A stretch of 64,000 nucleotides of DNA from Variovorax sp. Sphag1AA (GCF_014192575.1 NZ_JACHYC010000004.1:620001-684000), one strand, 5' to 3'; positions 18,235 to 27,305 are shown, counted from the first letter of the stretch. The notes: generated from the sequence alone by a model not told the origin. Numbers and translations are program-made.

Positions 18235-19206
18235 TTATTTGAATGTGCCGATGCGTCGCCAGTCGCTGAAATTCATCCAGATAAGGAATGCCCTGCCGAC
18301 GATGTTCTGGTCCGGGACAAATCCCCAATAGCGCGAATCCAGCGAATTGTCGCGGTTGTCGCCCATCATGAAGTAATACCCCGGAGGCACCTTGCACACC
18401 ACGCCTTCAACACTGTAGCGGCAATTCTCCTGAAAAGGGAACGCCATGATTTCGGCTTCCGAGAGGCCGGCACGACGAGTCTCGTCATTGAGGATGTCGT
18501 GCTGCGTGCCATTGAGGTTTTCCGAGTATTGCTTGAGGTAGCGCATCGTCTCCTCGTCGAAATAGTCCGGAATGGCATCCTTGCTGACCGGCTGCCCGTT
18601 GATCGTCAGCTTCTTGTTCAGGTAGGCCACCTCGTCGCCTGGAACGCCGATGACCCGCTTGATGTAGTCCATGCTGGGCTTGGGCGGGTAACGGAACACC
18701 ATGACTTCGCCCCGTGCTGGCGGCCGGCCTTCGGTGATCTTGGTATTGATGACCGGCAGGCGGAGGCCGTAGACGAACTTGTTGACCAGGATCAGGTCGC
18801 CGACGAGCAGCGTCGGCATCATCGATCCGGAAGGAATCTTGAAGGGCTCGGCAATGAACGAGCGCAGCAAGAACACCACCAGGATCACCGGGAACAATCC
18901 AGCGGTCCAGTCCAGCCACCAGGGCTGCATGAGCAGGCGATCGCCTGCCTTGACGTCGACGGTGTCGACCTGGGTGATGCCCTGGCGTGCGAGTTCTTCG
19001 CGCCGGTTCGCGAGCGAGGACTCGAGCGAAGCAGCCGCACGTCGCCGCTTGGGAAGGAAATAGAAGCGTTCCGCCAGCCAGTAGACGCCGGTGACGACCG
19101 TGGCGAGGAACAGCAGAAGTGCAAAGTTGCCTTCAACTGCGCCGAAATACCAGGCACCGATGTAGCCGACGAAGGCCGCGAGAATCAATGAGGTGATAAA
19201 TGCCAT
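18235..19206 (-). CDS. lepB: Signal peptidase I
   Basis: Inner-membrane serine protease that releases exported proteins from their signal peptides. The 323-residue protein has N-terminal membrane segments (about 4-45 and 102-118). The catalytic dyad is Ser128 in PSGSMMPTLL (box B) and Lys183 in YIKRVIGVPGD (box D). Box E GDNRDNSLDSR is near the C-terminus. An insertion of about 60 residues before box E is typical of proteobacterial LepB. Three bases separate its ATG from the lepA stop. Confidence 0.96.
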   Translation of the reverse strand: MAFITSLILAAFVGYIGAWYFGAVEGNFALLLFLATVVTGVYWLAERFYFLPKRRRAAASLESSLANRREELARQGITQVDTVDVKAGDRLLMQPWWLDWTAGLFPVILVVFLLRSFIAEPFKIPSGSMMPTLLVGDLILVNKFVYGLRLPVINTKITEGRPPARGEVMVFRYPPKPSMDYIKRVIGVPGDEVAYLNKKLTINGQPVSKDAIPDYFDEETMRYLKQYSENLNGTQHDILNDETRRAGLSEAEIMAFPFQENCRYSVEGVVCKVPPGYYFMMGDNRDNSLDSRYWGFVPDQNIVGRAFLIWMNFSDWRRIGTFK

Positions 19207-19209
19207 CTT

Positions 19210-21021
19210 TTAGTCTTCGACTTGCAGGATGGCGAGAAAGGCCTCTTGAGGGACCTCGACCGAGCCGATCTGCTTCATTCTTTTCTTGCCCGCCTTCTGC
19301 TTTTCGAGCAGCTTGCGCTTGCGGGTGATATCGCCGCCGTAGCATTTGGCAAGCACGTTCTTGCGCAGCGCCTTGATTGTCTCACGCGCAATGATGTTGG
19401 CTCCAATGGCCGCCTGGATGGCGACATCGAACATCTGCCGGGAAATGATCTCGCGCATCTTGCTGACGACGGCCCGCGACCGATATTGGCTCTGACTGCG
19501 GTGCACGATGATCGACAGCGCATCGACCTTGTCGCCATTAAGCAGGATGTCAACCTTGACGACATCCGACGCACGGTATTCCTTGAACTCATAGTCCATG
19601 GACGCATAGCCCCGGCTAACCGATTTCAGTTTGTCGAAGAAGTCGAGCACGATCTCGCCGAGAGGCATCTCGTAGGTCAGCATGACCTGCCGGCCGTGAT
19701 AGGCCATGTTCATCTGAACGCCGCGCTTCTGGTTGGCAAGCGTCATCACGGCGCCCACGTATTCTTGCGGCATGTAGATGTGGACCGTGACGATCGGCTC
19801 GCGGATTTCCGCCATGCGCCCGACGTCGGGCATCTTCGACGGGTTCTCGACCATGATGACCTCGCCGTCGCTCTTCACGACCTGGTAGACCACGCTGGGC
19901 GCCGTCGTGATGAGGTCCTGGTCGAACTCGCGCTCGAGGCGCTCCTGCACGATCTCCATGTGCAGCAGCCCCAGGAAGCCGCACCGGAATCCGAAGCCGA
20001 GCGCCTGAGACACCTCGGGCTCGTAGTGCAGCGACGAATCGTTGAGCTTGAGCTTCTCCAGCGCATCGCGAAGCGAGTCGTACTCGCTCGCCTCGGTCGG
20101 ATAGAGGCCCGCAAACACCTGCGGTTGGATTTCCTTGAAGCCGGGCAGCGGCTCGGTCGCAGTGGCTGCCGCACCGCCGGTGCCAGTCTTGATCTGCGTG
20201 ACCGTGTCGCCGACCTTCGCGGCCTGCAGTTCCTTGATGCCGGCGATGATGTAGCCGACCTCGCCGGCTTCGAGGGACTCGCGCGCCTCGTTCGCCGGCG
20301 TGAACACTCCAAGGTTGTCTGCGTTGTAGCTGGCACCGGAAGCCATCATCTTGATGCGATCGCCCTTCGCAAGGCGACCATCAACCACACGCACGAGCAT
20401 CACCACGCCGACATAGGAATCGAACCAGCTGTCGATGATCATCGCGCGAAGAGGTCCGTTGGGACTGCCCTTCGGCGACGGCACCTTCGCGACGATCGCC
20501 TCGAGGATCTCGTCGATGCCCATGCCGGTCTTCGCAGAACAGGGAATAGCTTCTGTCGCATCGATGCCGATCACGTCCTCGATCTCGGCCTTCGCGTTCT
20601 CTGGATCTGCTTGCGGCAGGTCCATCTTGTTGAGCACAGGCACGACTTCAACGCCGAGGTCGAGTGCGGTGTAGCAGTTCGCGACTGTCTGCGCTTCAAC
20701 GCCCTGACTTGCATCAACGACGAGCAATGCGCCTTCGCATGCAGAGAGCGATCGACTCACTTCATATGAGAAGTCCACGTGGCCCGGTGTGTCGATCAGA
20801 TTGAGGTTGTAGATCTGTCCATCGCGCGCCTTGTAGTGCAGCGCAGCGGTCTGCGCCTTGATGGTTATCCCACGCTCTTTCTCGATGTCCATTGAGTCGA
20901 GCACCTGTGCTTCCATCTCGCGCTCGGCGAGACCGCCGCAACGCTGGATCAAGCGATCCGCAAGCGTCGACTTGCCGTGATCGATGTGCGCAATGATCGA
21001 AAAATTTCTGATGTGATTCAT
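19210..21021 (-). CDS. lepA: Elongation factor 4 (LepA)
   Basis: Ribosome-bound translational GTPase that helps 30S biogenesis and can back-translocate ribosomes. The 603-residue protein has IIAHIDHGKSTLADRL (G1), RGITIKAQT (G2), DTPGHVDF (G3), NKMDLPQ (G4), and the LepA-specific C-terminal domain with AKCYGGDITRKRKLLEKQK. The start is ATG 21021 (MNHIRNFS); a TTG one codon upstream is also open. A minus-strand terminator lies 56 bases upstream, so lepA-lepB probably has its own promoter in the gap. Confidence 0.97.
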   Translation of the reverse strand: MNHIRNFSIIAHIDHGKSTLADRLIQRCGGLAEREMEAQVLDSMDIEKERGITIKAQTAALHYKARDGQIYNLNLIDTPGHVDFSYEVSRSLSACEGALLVVDASQGVEAQTVANCYTALDLGVEVVPVLNKMDLPQADPENAKAEIEDVIGIDATEAIPCSAKTGMGIDEILEAIVAKVPSPKGSPNGPLRAMIIDSWFDSYVGVVMLVRVVDGRLAKGDRIKMMASGASYNADNLGVFTPANEARESLEAGEVGYIIAGIKELQAAKVGDTVTQIKTGTGGAAATATEPLPGFKEIQPQVFAGLYPTEASEYDSLRDALEKLKLNDSSLHYEPEVSQALGFGFRCGFLGLLHMEIVQERLEREFDQDLITTAPSVVYQVVKSDGEVIMVENPSKMPDVGRMAEIREPIVTVHIYMPQEYVGAVMTLANQKRGVQMNMAYHGRQVMLTYEMPLGEIVLDFFDKLKSVSRGYASMDYEFKEYRASDVVKVDILLNGDKVDALSIIVHRSQSQYRSRAVVSKMREIISRQMFDVAIQAAIGANIIARETIKALRKNVLAKCYGGDITRKRKLLEKQKAGKKRMKQIGSVEVPQEAFLAILQVED

Positions 21022-21076
21022 CAACGGGAACGCTTAAGTACTTGAATTGGCTCGGGCACAAAGGGCTGCGGACAAG

Positions 21077-21107
21077 AAAAAAGGGCGCGTCCACAAGAGA
21101 CGCGCCC
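21077..21107 (-). terminator. Intrinsic terminator just upstream of lepA
   Basis: Perfect 9-bp stem (21083-21091 with 21099-21107), 7-base loop, followed on the minus strand by six T (21077-21082). It ends transcripts coming from the mucD side before lepA begins. mucD already has its own terminator 380 bases earlier, so this one hints at an extra transcript in the gap or at attenuation of lepA. Confidence 0.7.
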
Positions 21108-21488
21108 TGAACCAACAAGCAATGGCAACTGCAGTAGTTGGAACTTCATTGTAGGCAAAAAGGGGGGCGCGTACAGTCGGGCCAAGGCCCTCGGACGGCC
21201 GTTGCAGGTCAGCAACAGCACACTTATAAACAACTTATCAACAGTGTCGGTGGACCAATCGCTTAACAACTTGTGGGCGAACTGTGGACCGTCGGTGGAC
21301 GGACTGCAGGTATCTCGCATCGTGAAGATCCCGCGGTGGCTTATGCGATGACCAAAGGCTGCGGGCGCCCTATTCTACCGAAATCCATCATTAGACCCCT
21401 TACAAGTTAGCATTCGCTAACCAATTGAAGGTGCTGGCAGGCCTCAAAAAATTTTTCTTGGCGATGCGGCCGTGGCGCGACAGCGTCG
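21108..21488. other. 381-bp gap between two minus-strand terminators
   Basis: No convincing gene. The stretch is less GC-rich than its surroundings and holds DnaA-box-like repeats at 21224-21243. A 99-codon minus-strand frame across 21021-21320 looks like chance. Both ends carry minus-strand intrinsic terminators, which would fit a small untranslated RNA or the lepA promoter region. I see no reliable -35/-10 pair. Confidence 0.4.
21224..21243. repeat. Tandem DnaA-box-like 9-mers
   Basis: TTATAAACA (21224-21232) and TTATCAACA (21235-21243) lie 11 bases apart, one DNA turn, in the same orientation. Each resembles the DnaA box TTATNCACA with one or two mismatches. Weaker reversed matches (TGTGGGCGA at 21272, TGTGGACCG at 21283) lie within 50 bases. 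DnaA binding is inferred, not shown. Confidence 0.35.
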
Positions 21489-21525
21489 AAAAAATGGCCC
21501 CAAACCCGACTACGGGGTGGGGCCA
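21489..21525 (-). terminator. Intrinsic terminator of mucD
   Basis: Perfect 8-bp stem (21495-21502 with 21518-21525) with a 15-base loop that can pair further inside, followed on the minus strand by about seven T (21489-21495). It begins 19 bases after the mucD stop and closes the fab-rpoE-mucD run. Confidence 0.8.
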
Positions 21526-21544
21526 CTTGACGCCGTCGATGTGA

Positions 21545-23020
21545 TCAGCGTGCAGGCCGCACGAGCGCGTATTGCGCCCAGTCGCCCCGACGGAATAGCA
21601 GGCTGATCGGCTTGCTCCGGTCTGCCTTCGCCAGAGCCGCCTCGAACTCCTTGACGCTCGACACTTCCGTATTGCTGATGGCCAGAATGACATCGCCCTC
21701 CCGCAGGCCCGCCCGTGCGGCAGCATCTGTTGCGGCATCGACCTTCACGCCACCCTTGAGCTTCAGCTCTCGCCTTTGCGAGTCGGGCAGATCGCTCAGC
21801 GCGAGACCCATCGACTTCGCAGCGGCGGATGCCGGTGCCTTGCCCGTCGGCTCATCCCGATCCGAAGCACGCTTTGCAGGCTTGTCCGGCTCGATCTCGG
21901 CGATGGTCACGTTCAGGTCGCGCGTGTTGCCGCGTCGGAAGACCGTGACCGAACTCTTCGTGCCCGGCTTGGTGTTGCCCACGAGGCGCGGCAGATCGCT
22001 CGGCTTCTCGATCGACTTGCCGTCGAACTTGGTGATGATGTCGCCCGGTTCGATCCCTGCCTTCTCGCCTGGCGAGCCGGCCTCGACGCCACGAACGAGC
22101 GCGCCTTGTGCCTTGCCGAGGCCGATCGACTCGGCCACATCCTTCGTGACCTGATCGATCTGCACACCAATGCGCCCGCGCGACACGCGGCCAAAGGCGC
22201 GCAACTGGTCGCTTACGCGGATCGCCTCGTCGATCGGAATCGAGAACGAGATCCCCATGAACCCGCCGGAACGCGAATAGATCTGGCTGTTGATGCCGAC
22301 CACCTCTCCACGCATGTTGATCAACGGGCCGCCGGAGTTGCCGGGATTGATCGCGACATCGGTCTGAATGAACGGCAGATAGTCGCCAGTATCACGCTGC
22401 TTCGCGCTCACGATGCCGGCGGTGACGGTGTTCTCGAGGCCGAACGGTGAACCGATCGCCATCACCCACTCGCCCACTCGCAGCTTAGACACATCACCTA
22501 CCTTGACGGCAGGAAGGCCGGTTGCATCGATCTTCACCACAGCAACGTCGGTACGCTTGTCGGCACCGACGATCCGTGCCTTGAATTCGCGTTTGTCCGG
22601 CAGCGTCACCAGGACTTCGGAAGCGCCGTCGACGACGTGCGCGTTGGTCATGACGAAGCCGTCCGAGGAAAGAATGAAGCCGGATCCGACACCGCGTGGA
22701 CGCTCTTCCTCTTGAGGCGCCGGACGGTTGGGACGTCCCTGACGCGGGACGCCGGGCATCGGCTGCCCGAAGAAGCGACGGAAGAACTCCTGCATCTCCT
22801 CGTCCATCTCCGGGTTGCCGCTTCCTTGGGTCACTTTCTCGACAGTGCGGATGTTCACCACGGCCGGCCCGACCTGATCGACGAGGTCGGTGAAATCGGG
22901 AAGGATGCGCGCCTGCGCGAATGCGGGTGACGGCGGCAGCAGCGCAGTGGTCGACACGACGGCCAGCGCGCAGGCCATCACGCACGCGCGGAGCTTGTTC
23001 CTCTCGAACTTGAGCATCAT
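21545..23020 (-). CDS. mucD: DegP/MucD-type periplasmic serine protease
   Basis: HtrA-family Do protease/chaperone that degrades misfolded envelope proteins. The 491-residue protein has a signal peptide (about 1-35, ending SPAFA), a trypsin-like domain with H128 (TNAHVV), D158 (RTDVAVVK) and S229 (NPGNSGGPL), and two PDZ domains (about 265-355 and 395-480). The last gene of the rpoE-rseA-rseB-mucD group, it matches Pseudomonas algU-mucABD and dampens the envelope stress response there. The start is ATG 23020 (MMLKFERNK); a second ATG follows at once and a TTG precedes. Its own terminator lies just downstream. Confidence 0.95.
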   Translation of the reverse strand: MMLKFERNKLRACVMACALAVVSTTALLPPSPAFAQARILPDFTDLVDQVGPAVVNIRTVEKVTQGSGNPEMDEEMQEFFRRFFGQPMPGVPRQGRPNRPAPQEEERPRGVGSGFILSSDGFVMTNAHVVDGASEVLVTLPDKREFKARIVGADKRTDVAVVKIDATGLPAVKVGDVSKLRVGEWVMAIGSPFGLENTVTAGIVSAKQRDTGDYLPFIQTDVAINPGNSGGPLINMRGEVVGINSQIYSRSGGFMGISFSIPIDEAIRVSDQLRAFGRVSRGRIGVQIDQVTKDVAESIGLGKAQGALVRGVEAGSPGEKAGIEPGDIITKFDGKSIEKPSDLPRLVGNTKPGTKSSVTVFRRGNTRDLNVTIAEIEPDKPAKRASDRDEPTGKAPASAAAKSMGLALSDLPDSQRRELKLKGGVKVDAATDAAARAGLREGDVILAISNTEVSSVKEFEAALAKADRSKPISLLFRRGDWAQYALVRPAR

Positions 23021-23071
23021 CAACTTCTTTCGTCTAAGAGCTTGGACAAAACGATATCCACGAGCGACGGT

Positions 23072-24124
23072 TCAGCGCGCGCGGGCGAGGCTTTGGGCAA
23101 ACGCGTCCAAAGTCTGCGGCGGCACTTCGCCCACGGCCGTCAGCCACCAATCCCCATCCGTGTCGGTCAGTCGGCGCGTCAGCGTATACGTCGCACCGAG
23201 CGCAAGAAGGACCTCTTTAGCCGGGCGCTGGGCATCGTAAGGCTCCAGGAAAAGCGACACGGAAGCGAGGCCATCCGAGAAGGTCCACTGCATCGTGTGG
23301 CCCTGCGACTCGCCGCCAGTCGGTCGGCGATAGCAATTCACGGGCTTGAACCCGGGCACCGGCTTCTTGAGCGTCCAGCCCTCTCGTTGCGCCGTCGTGC
23401 GTTCAAGCTCCGACTTCTCGACGCGATAGCCCGAGGTGCTGGTCATCATCTGGTTCAACGCATGAACCTTGATCGGCGCGTCGAGTTGCAGTTCGGAGAA
23501 GGCGGACTGCTCGATGACCTTGTTGTCGCGATCGAGCGTCTGCAACTTCACGACCAGGCCGGAGCGGCGTTCGCTCCACACTCGGTATCCAAAACGGAAT
23601 TCGTCACGAGGCTCCAGAAGGACCACGTCCGCATCGAATCCAGCAACGCGCCCCTTGCCCACGATCCGCGCACCATAGAAATCGGCAATGGATGAGTCCG
23701 GCGCGCCAATAAGGTTCGGGAACAGCTCTAGGTTCTCGCGCTTTTCGCTCTTGACCACCTTCGACTCAGGCAGGAACGTGACGACCCGGTCATTGCGCCG
23801 AAACGTCGAACGCGGCGGCCCGGACAGCGCCTCAATGCGCTCCATCTGAAGATCGCCCTCGCAGACGTGCCAGATGCGCGCGCTCGAAAGATCGCCCGTC
23901 TCGGCCGAGACGACAAACGTGCCAACATAGCTGCGCTGCTTCGACGCAGCATGCATTCGCTGGAGCCACTCGACGACCCCCAGGCTTGGCGTTTCACCAG
24001 TGGTGGGGCTCGCCTTCGCCGGCGGTGCGGCGCCCCGGGTCTGAGCCGTGGCCACCTGTGTCAAGCACAGCGCAGCCGTGAGGATCACGTATCGACGCGC
24101 GGGGATTGGGATCGAAACAGTCAT
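23072..24124 (-). CDS. rseB: Sigma-E regulator RseB/MucB
   Basis: Periplasmic protein that binds the anti-sigma factor RseA and shields it from site-1 cleavage until lipid or LPS signals release it. The 350 residues begin with a signal peptide (RRYVILTAALCLTQVATAQ). The MucB/RseB N-terminal domain follows (WLQRMHAASKQRSYVGTFV and the RNDRVVTFLPES segment), then a smaller C-terminal domain with QWTFSDGLASVSLFLEP. It lies 15 bases downstream of rseA and 51 bases before mucD. Confidence 0.93.
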   Translation of the reverse strand: MTVSIPIPARRYVILTAALCLTQVATAQTRGAAPPAKASPTTGETPSLGVVEWLQRMHAASKQRSYVGTFVVSAETGDLSSARIWHVCEGDLQMERIEALSGPPRSTFRRNDRVVTFLPESKVVKSEKRENLELFPNLIGAPDSSIADFYGARIVGKGRVAGFDADVVLLEPRDEFRFGYRVWSERRSGLVVKLQTLDRDNKVIEQSAFSELQLDAPIKVHALNQMMTSTSGYRVEKSELERTTAQREGWTLKKPVPGFKPVNCYRRPTGGESQGHTMQWTFSDGLASVSLFLEPYDAQRPAKEVLLALGATYTLTRRLTDTDGDWWLTAVGEVPPQTLDAFAQSLARAR

Positions 24125-24139
24125 CGCAGATGCAAGCGC

Positions 24140-24784
24140 TCAGCGCGAAGGCCTTTCGAAGGTGGCATTGCGCAGGAAGCCTGACGGAAGCTGCGATCCC
24201 CCGCTGACCTGCTGATGGGCTTCGAGTAGCTGATCGAGTCGTGGATCGCGCAGCATGACCTGCGGATTGCCGTTTCCGACCAAAACTCGGGTGGGGACGA
24301 GCGCTTGGCGCTGCGCAGGAGCCACATTGGCCGTCGCGACCACCGTGGCTGGGACCGCCTGCTGCTGGGCGAGCTGCGCGCCGGGAGCCCTGGCCCCCTC
24401 AACGCCAACCCAGTTCCAGCCGATGGCTGCTGCCGCCGCCAGCGATGCCGCCCCGGCGACAAGCTTCCAGCGAAAGACGGGCTCGTTCGCCGCCTCGACG
24501 CGCGGACGTCGGACCGGCTGCGCCTCAGGCAATGACTCCACGGCTTGCAGCGGAGGTTCTGCCGCCAGGCGGTCCTGGAATCGCGAAAGGAAGGTCGTCG
24601 TGTCGCTGCATGGTGCGTGAACTCCCGAACGCAGCACATCGCCGACCAGATGATAGGTCTGCCAAGTCGCGCGCAAGTCCTCGTCAATACCGAGGCTGCC
24701 AACCACGTGGACAAGCTCTTCACCTCGCAAATGGCCATCAGCAAGCGCGGACACCTGCTCACGAACTGTGTTTGTGTGCTTCAT
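24140..24784 (-). CDS. rseA: Anti-sigma-E factor RseA/MucA
   Basis: Membrane-spanning anti-sigma factor that holds RpoE inactive until regulated proteolysis. The 214 residues comprise a cytoplasmic sigma-binding domain (VREQVSALADGHLRGEEL ... WQTYHLVGDVLR), one transmembrane helix at about residues 103-122 (WKLVAGAASLAAAAAIGW) and a periplasmic Gln/Val-rich tail that would bind RseB. ATG 24784 (MKHTNT) is preferred over GTG 24793 because AGG lies eight bases before it. It follows rpoE by 13 bases. Confidence 0.92.
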   Translation of the reverse strand: MKHTNTVREQVSALADGHLRGEELVHVVGSLGIDEDLRATWQTYHLVGDVLRSGVHAPCSDTTTFLSRFQDRLAAEPPLQAVESLPEAQPVRRPRVEAANEPVFRWKLVAGAASLAAAAAIGWNWVGVEGARAPGAQLAQQQAVPATVVATANVAPAQRQALVPTRVLVGNGNPQVMLRDPRLDQLLEAHQQVSGGSQLPSGFLRNATFERPSR

Positions 24785-24797
24785 TTCATTCACCTGC

Positions 24798-25472
24798 TTA
24801 CCATCGCTTGCCGGACTGGTTGTCCAGCAAGGGCTTGACCCTGGCAGAAATCGCCTCGCGAGCCCGGAAAATCCGCGATCGCACCGTGCCGATCGGACAG
24901 TTCATGACCTCGGCGATCTCTTCGTAACTCATACCCTCGATTTCCCGCAGCGTCACTGCCTGCCGGAGTTCAGCCGGCAACGCTTCCATGGCCGCCTCGA
25001 CAGCCGCAGCAATTTCGTTGGCGGCCATCACGGACTCGGGGGTCTCGTCGCTGATTGGTTCGTTTCCGGGCCGGTAAGTTTCATCGTCATCTTCGGAAGA
25101 CGAACGCAGGGCACTCTCGGTTACGGTTGGGTCGCGCTTCATGTCGACCAGCGCCTTCTTGGCGGTGTTCACGGCGATCCGGTAGAGCCACGTATAGAAC
25201 TGGGCCTCGCCTCGGAACTGGTGCAGCGCCCGATAGGCTCGGATGAAGGTTTCCTGGGCGATGTCCTCGATCAGGTTCACGTCCCGCACCATACGGCCGA
25301 TCAACCTTTCGATCCGGCGCTGGTACTTGACGACAAGCAGTTCGAAAGCCTTCTGGTCGCCCGCCACGGTCCGCTGGACCAGCTGAAAGTCGACTTCGCC
25401 CGGCCTCACCGCTTCGGCGGGCGCGCCTGACGGGCCGGCATCCGGTGGAACGGGGGGCGGTGAAGCTGTCAT
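24798..25472 (-). CDS. rpoE: RNA polymerase sigma-E factor (AlgU/RpoE type)
   Basis: ECF sigma factor for the envelope-stress regulon. The 224 residues show region 2 (AFELLVVKYQRRIERLIGRMV, then EDIAQETFIRAYRAL with DNA-melting residues) and region 4 (LPAELRQAVTLREIEGMSYEEIAEVMNCPIGTVRSR). An acidic linker (RSSSEDDDE) separates the regions, and there is a short Pro-rich N-terminus. ATG 25472 overlaps the preceding gene's stop by four bases (ATGA), which supports this start and implies translational coupling to the unknown membrane protein. rseA, rseB and mucD follow. Confidence 0.95.
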   Translation of the reverse strand: MTASPPPVPPDAGPSGAPAEAVRPGEVDFQLVQRTVAGDQKAFELLVVKYQRRIERLIGRMVRDVNLIEDIAQETFIRAYRALHQFRGEAQFYTWLYRIAVNTAKKALVDMKRDPTVTESALRSSSEDDDETYRPGNEPISDETPESVMAANEIAAAVEAAMEALPAELRQAVTLREIEGMSYEEIAEVMNCPIGTVRSRIFRAREAISARVKPLLDNQSGKRW

Positions 25473-25951
25473 GACGAGAGGTGGTGCGCGTCTGAGGCGG
25501 ATTCCGGGATCCCGGCCTTCGCTTTCGTCTGAATGGCGCGCGAATATAGCGCGCGGCGCAGATCTCGCCACCTTTGGGGCATGGCATTACGCTCGACCCA
25601 GACCCACCGTGTTGCGCCGACCGGTTCTCTAAGCCGTATGAGCAGCAGCCATTGCAGATCCAGCATCACCGCGGCCTGAGCAGTAGGCAAGTCAATGCCA
25701 CCAGACATCGACCAGGATTGACCGTCGAAGATCAGATTTGCGCGGCTTGAACTTCGAAATACCCCGGTCCATGCCGCTAACGTGGCAATGATCGCGCAAA
25801 CAAGGAGAACTCCGTCCCGCCAGTCGATTCCGGCCGATTGAACGGAGGCCACGATGACGGCGCAGATGCCAAGCACCCACAGAGCGATCAAAAGTCGCTC
25901 CGCATCGCGCGAGCGCCCCACCGGATAAATCACCGATGGGGCGCTATGCAT
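25469..25951 (-). CDS. Unknown small membrane protein coupled to rpoE
   Basis: 160 residues that I cannot assign to a named family. A probable two-helix membrane hairpin at about residues 20-60 (LLIALWVLGICAVIVASVQ; DGVLLVCAIIATLAAWTGVF) is followed by a Trp-rich beta-like domain (LIFDGQSWSMSGG, LDLQWLLLIRL, TRWVWVERNAMPQRWRDLRRAL). The layout of two helices plus a WxxL/R soluble part resembles YgfX/CptA-type small membrane proteins, but that is only a resemblance. It lies 15 bases after fabF and overlaps rpoE by four bases, so it is probably made together with sigma-E. No clear ribosome-binding site is seen. Confidence 0.7.
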   Translation of the reverse strand: MHSAPSVIYPVGRSRDAERLLIALWVLGICAVIVASVQSAGIDWRDGVLLVCAIIATLAAWTGVFRSSSRANLIFDGQSWSMSGGIDLPTAQAAVMLDLQWLLLIRLREPVGATRWVWVERNAMPQRWRDLRRALYSRAIQTKAKAGIPESASDAHHLSS

Positions 25952-25966
25952 GGGAAAAGAAGAGGA

Positions 25967-27211
25967 TCAAACGCGCTTGAACACCAGCGTTCCGTTGGTG
26001 CCGCCAAACCCGAAGTTGTTCTTGACCGCGACGTCTATCTTGAGATCGCGCGCCTCATTGGCGCAATAGTCGAGATCGCACTCCGGATCCTGATTGAAGA
26101 TGTTGATCGTCGGCGGGCTCTTTTGATGATGAACGGCCAGAACGGTGAACACCGACTCGATACCCCCAGCGCCACCCAGCAGATGCCCCGTCATCGACTT
26201 GGTCGAGTTCACGACGAGCCTTTTGGCGTGGTCGCCAAAAGCGTTCTTGATGGCGTTGGTCTCGTTCAAATCGCCCAATGGGGTCGACGTCCCATGAGCA
26301 TTGATGTACTGGACTTGGTCTGGGCCCACGCCCGCATTAGCCAGCGCCACTTCCATGGAGCGGCGGGGCCCGTCCACGTTTGGCGCCGTCATGTGATACG
26401 CGTCGCCACTCATCCCGAAACCCGAGACTTCGGCGTAGATCTTTGCGCCGCGAGCCTTCGCGCGCTCGTATTCCTCGAGTACCAGCACGCCTGCACCCTC
26501 GCCAAGCACGAAACCGTCGCGATCCTTGTCCCATGGACGGGATGCCGTCTTGGGATCGTCATTTCGCGTGGACAGGGCACGTGCCGCGGCAAAACCACCC
26601 AATCCGAGCGGAGAGACGGTGGACTCGGCGCCGCCGGCGATCATGACGTCGGCATCGCCGTACTCGATCATTCGAGCGGAAGTGCCGATCGCATGCAAGC
26701 CGGTGGTGCACGCGGTCACTACCGCAATGTTTGGACCCTTGAATCCGTACTGAATCGACACATGGCCCGAGATCATGTTGATGATCGAAGCCGGCACGAA
26801 GAACGGAGACACGCGGCGCGGACCGCGATTCACCAATTCGGCGTGAGTGTCCTCAATGAGGGGGAGACCGCCGATACCGGAGCCAATATTGCATCCGATA
26901 CGCACTGCCTCTTCTTCCGACAGCGCATCACCCGTGGGAAGACCGCTGTCTTGCACCGCCTGCATGGCGGCGGCAAGCCCGAGGTGAATAAAGCGATCCA
27001 TGTGGCGCGCTTCTTTCTCGGCGATGTACTGCTTGATGTCGAAACCCTTCACTTCGCCGGCAAACTTGCAGGCGAAGCCGCTCGCGTCGAACTTGGTGAT
27101 GGTGTCGATCCCCGACTTCCCGGCCAGTAGATTGGCCCAGGATTCGGTGACCGTGTTTCCGACAGGAGCGAGGCAACCGAGCCCGGTCACGACGACGCGG
27201 CGTTTGGTCAT
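25967..27211 (-). CDS. fabF: Beta-ketoacyl-ACP synthase II
   Basis: Elongating condensing enzyme of type II fatty-acid synthesis, important for cis-vaccenate formation. The 414-residue thiolase-fold protein has the nucleophile C168 in AVVTACTTGLHAIG and the two active-site histidines in INAHGTSTPLGD and KSMTGHLLGGAGG. A terminal FGFGGTNGTLVF completes the family pattern. AGAAAGG precedes ATG 27211. It follows acpP by 94 bases, the conserved acpP-fabF order. Confidence 0.97.
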   Translation of the reverse strand: MTKRRVVVTGLGCLAPVGNTVTESWANLLAGKSGIDTITKFDASGFACKFAGEVKGFDIKQYIAEKEARHMDRFIHLGLAAAMQAVQDSGLPTGDALSEEEAVRIGCNIGSGIGGLPLIEDTHAELVNRGPRRVSPFFVPASIINMISGHVSIQYGFKGPNIAVVTACTTGLHAIGTSARMIEYGDADVMIAGGAESTVSPLGLGGFAAARALSTRNDDPKTASRPWDKDRDGFVLGEGAGVLVLEEYERAKARGAKIYAEVSGFGMSGDAYHMTAPNVDGPRRSMEVALANAGVGPDQVQYINAHGTSTPLGDLNETNAIKNAFGDHAKRLVVNSTKSMTGHLLGGAGGIESVFTVLAVHHQKSPPTINIFNQDPECDLDYCANEARDLKIDVAVKNNFGFGGTNGTLVFKRV

Positions 27212-27305
27212 GCCGGCAAACCTTTCTGGAAGCGCTGAGACCGCTGCAGGGCGCTCGCAAGCATCAAGACTGCGGGCCGAAGGTACGGTATCTCAGCGTG
27301 GCCGA

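Noticed and set aside
21021..21320. 99-codon minus-strand frame in the mucD-lepA gap
   Set aside because: Spans a terminator and shows no domain or ribosome-binding site; more likely non-coding.
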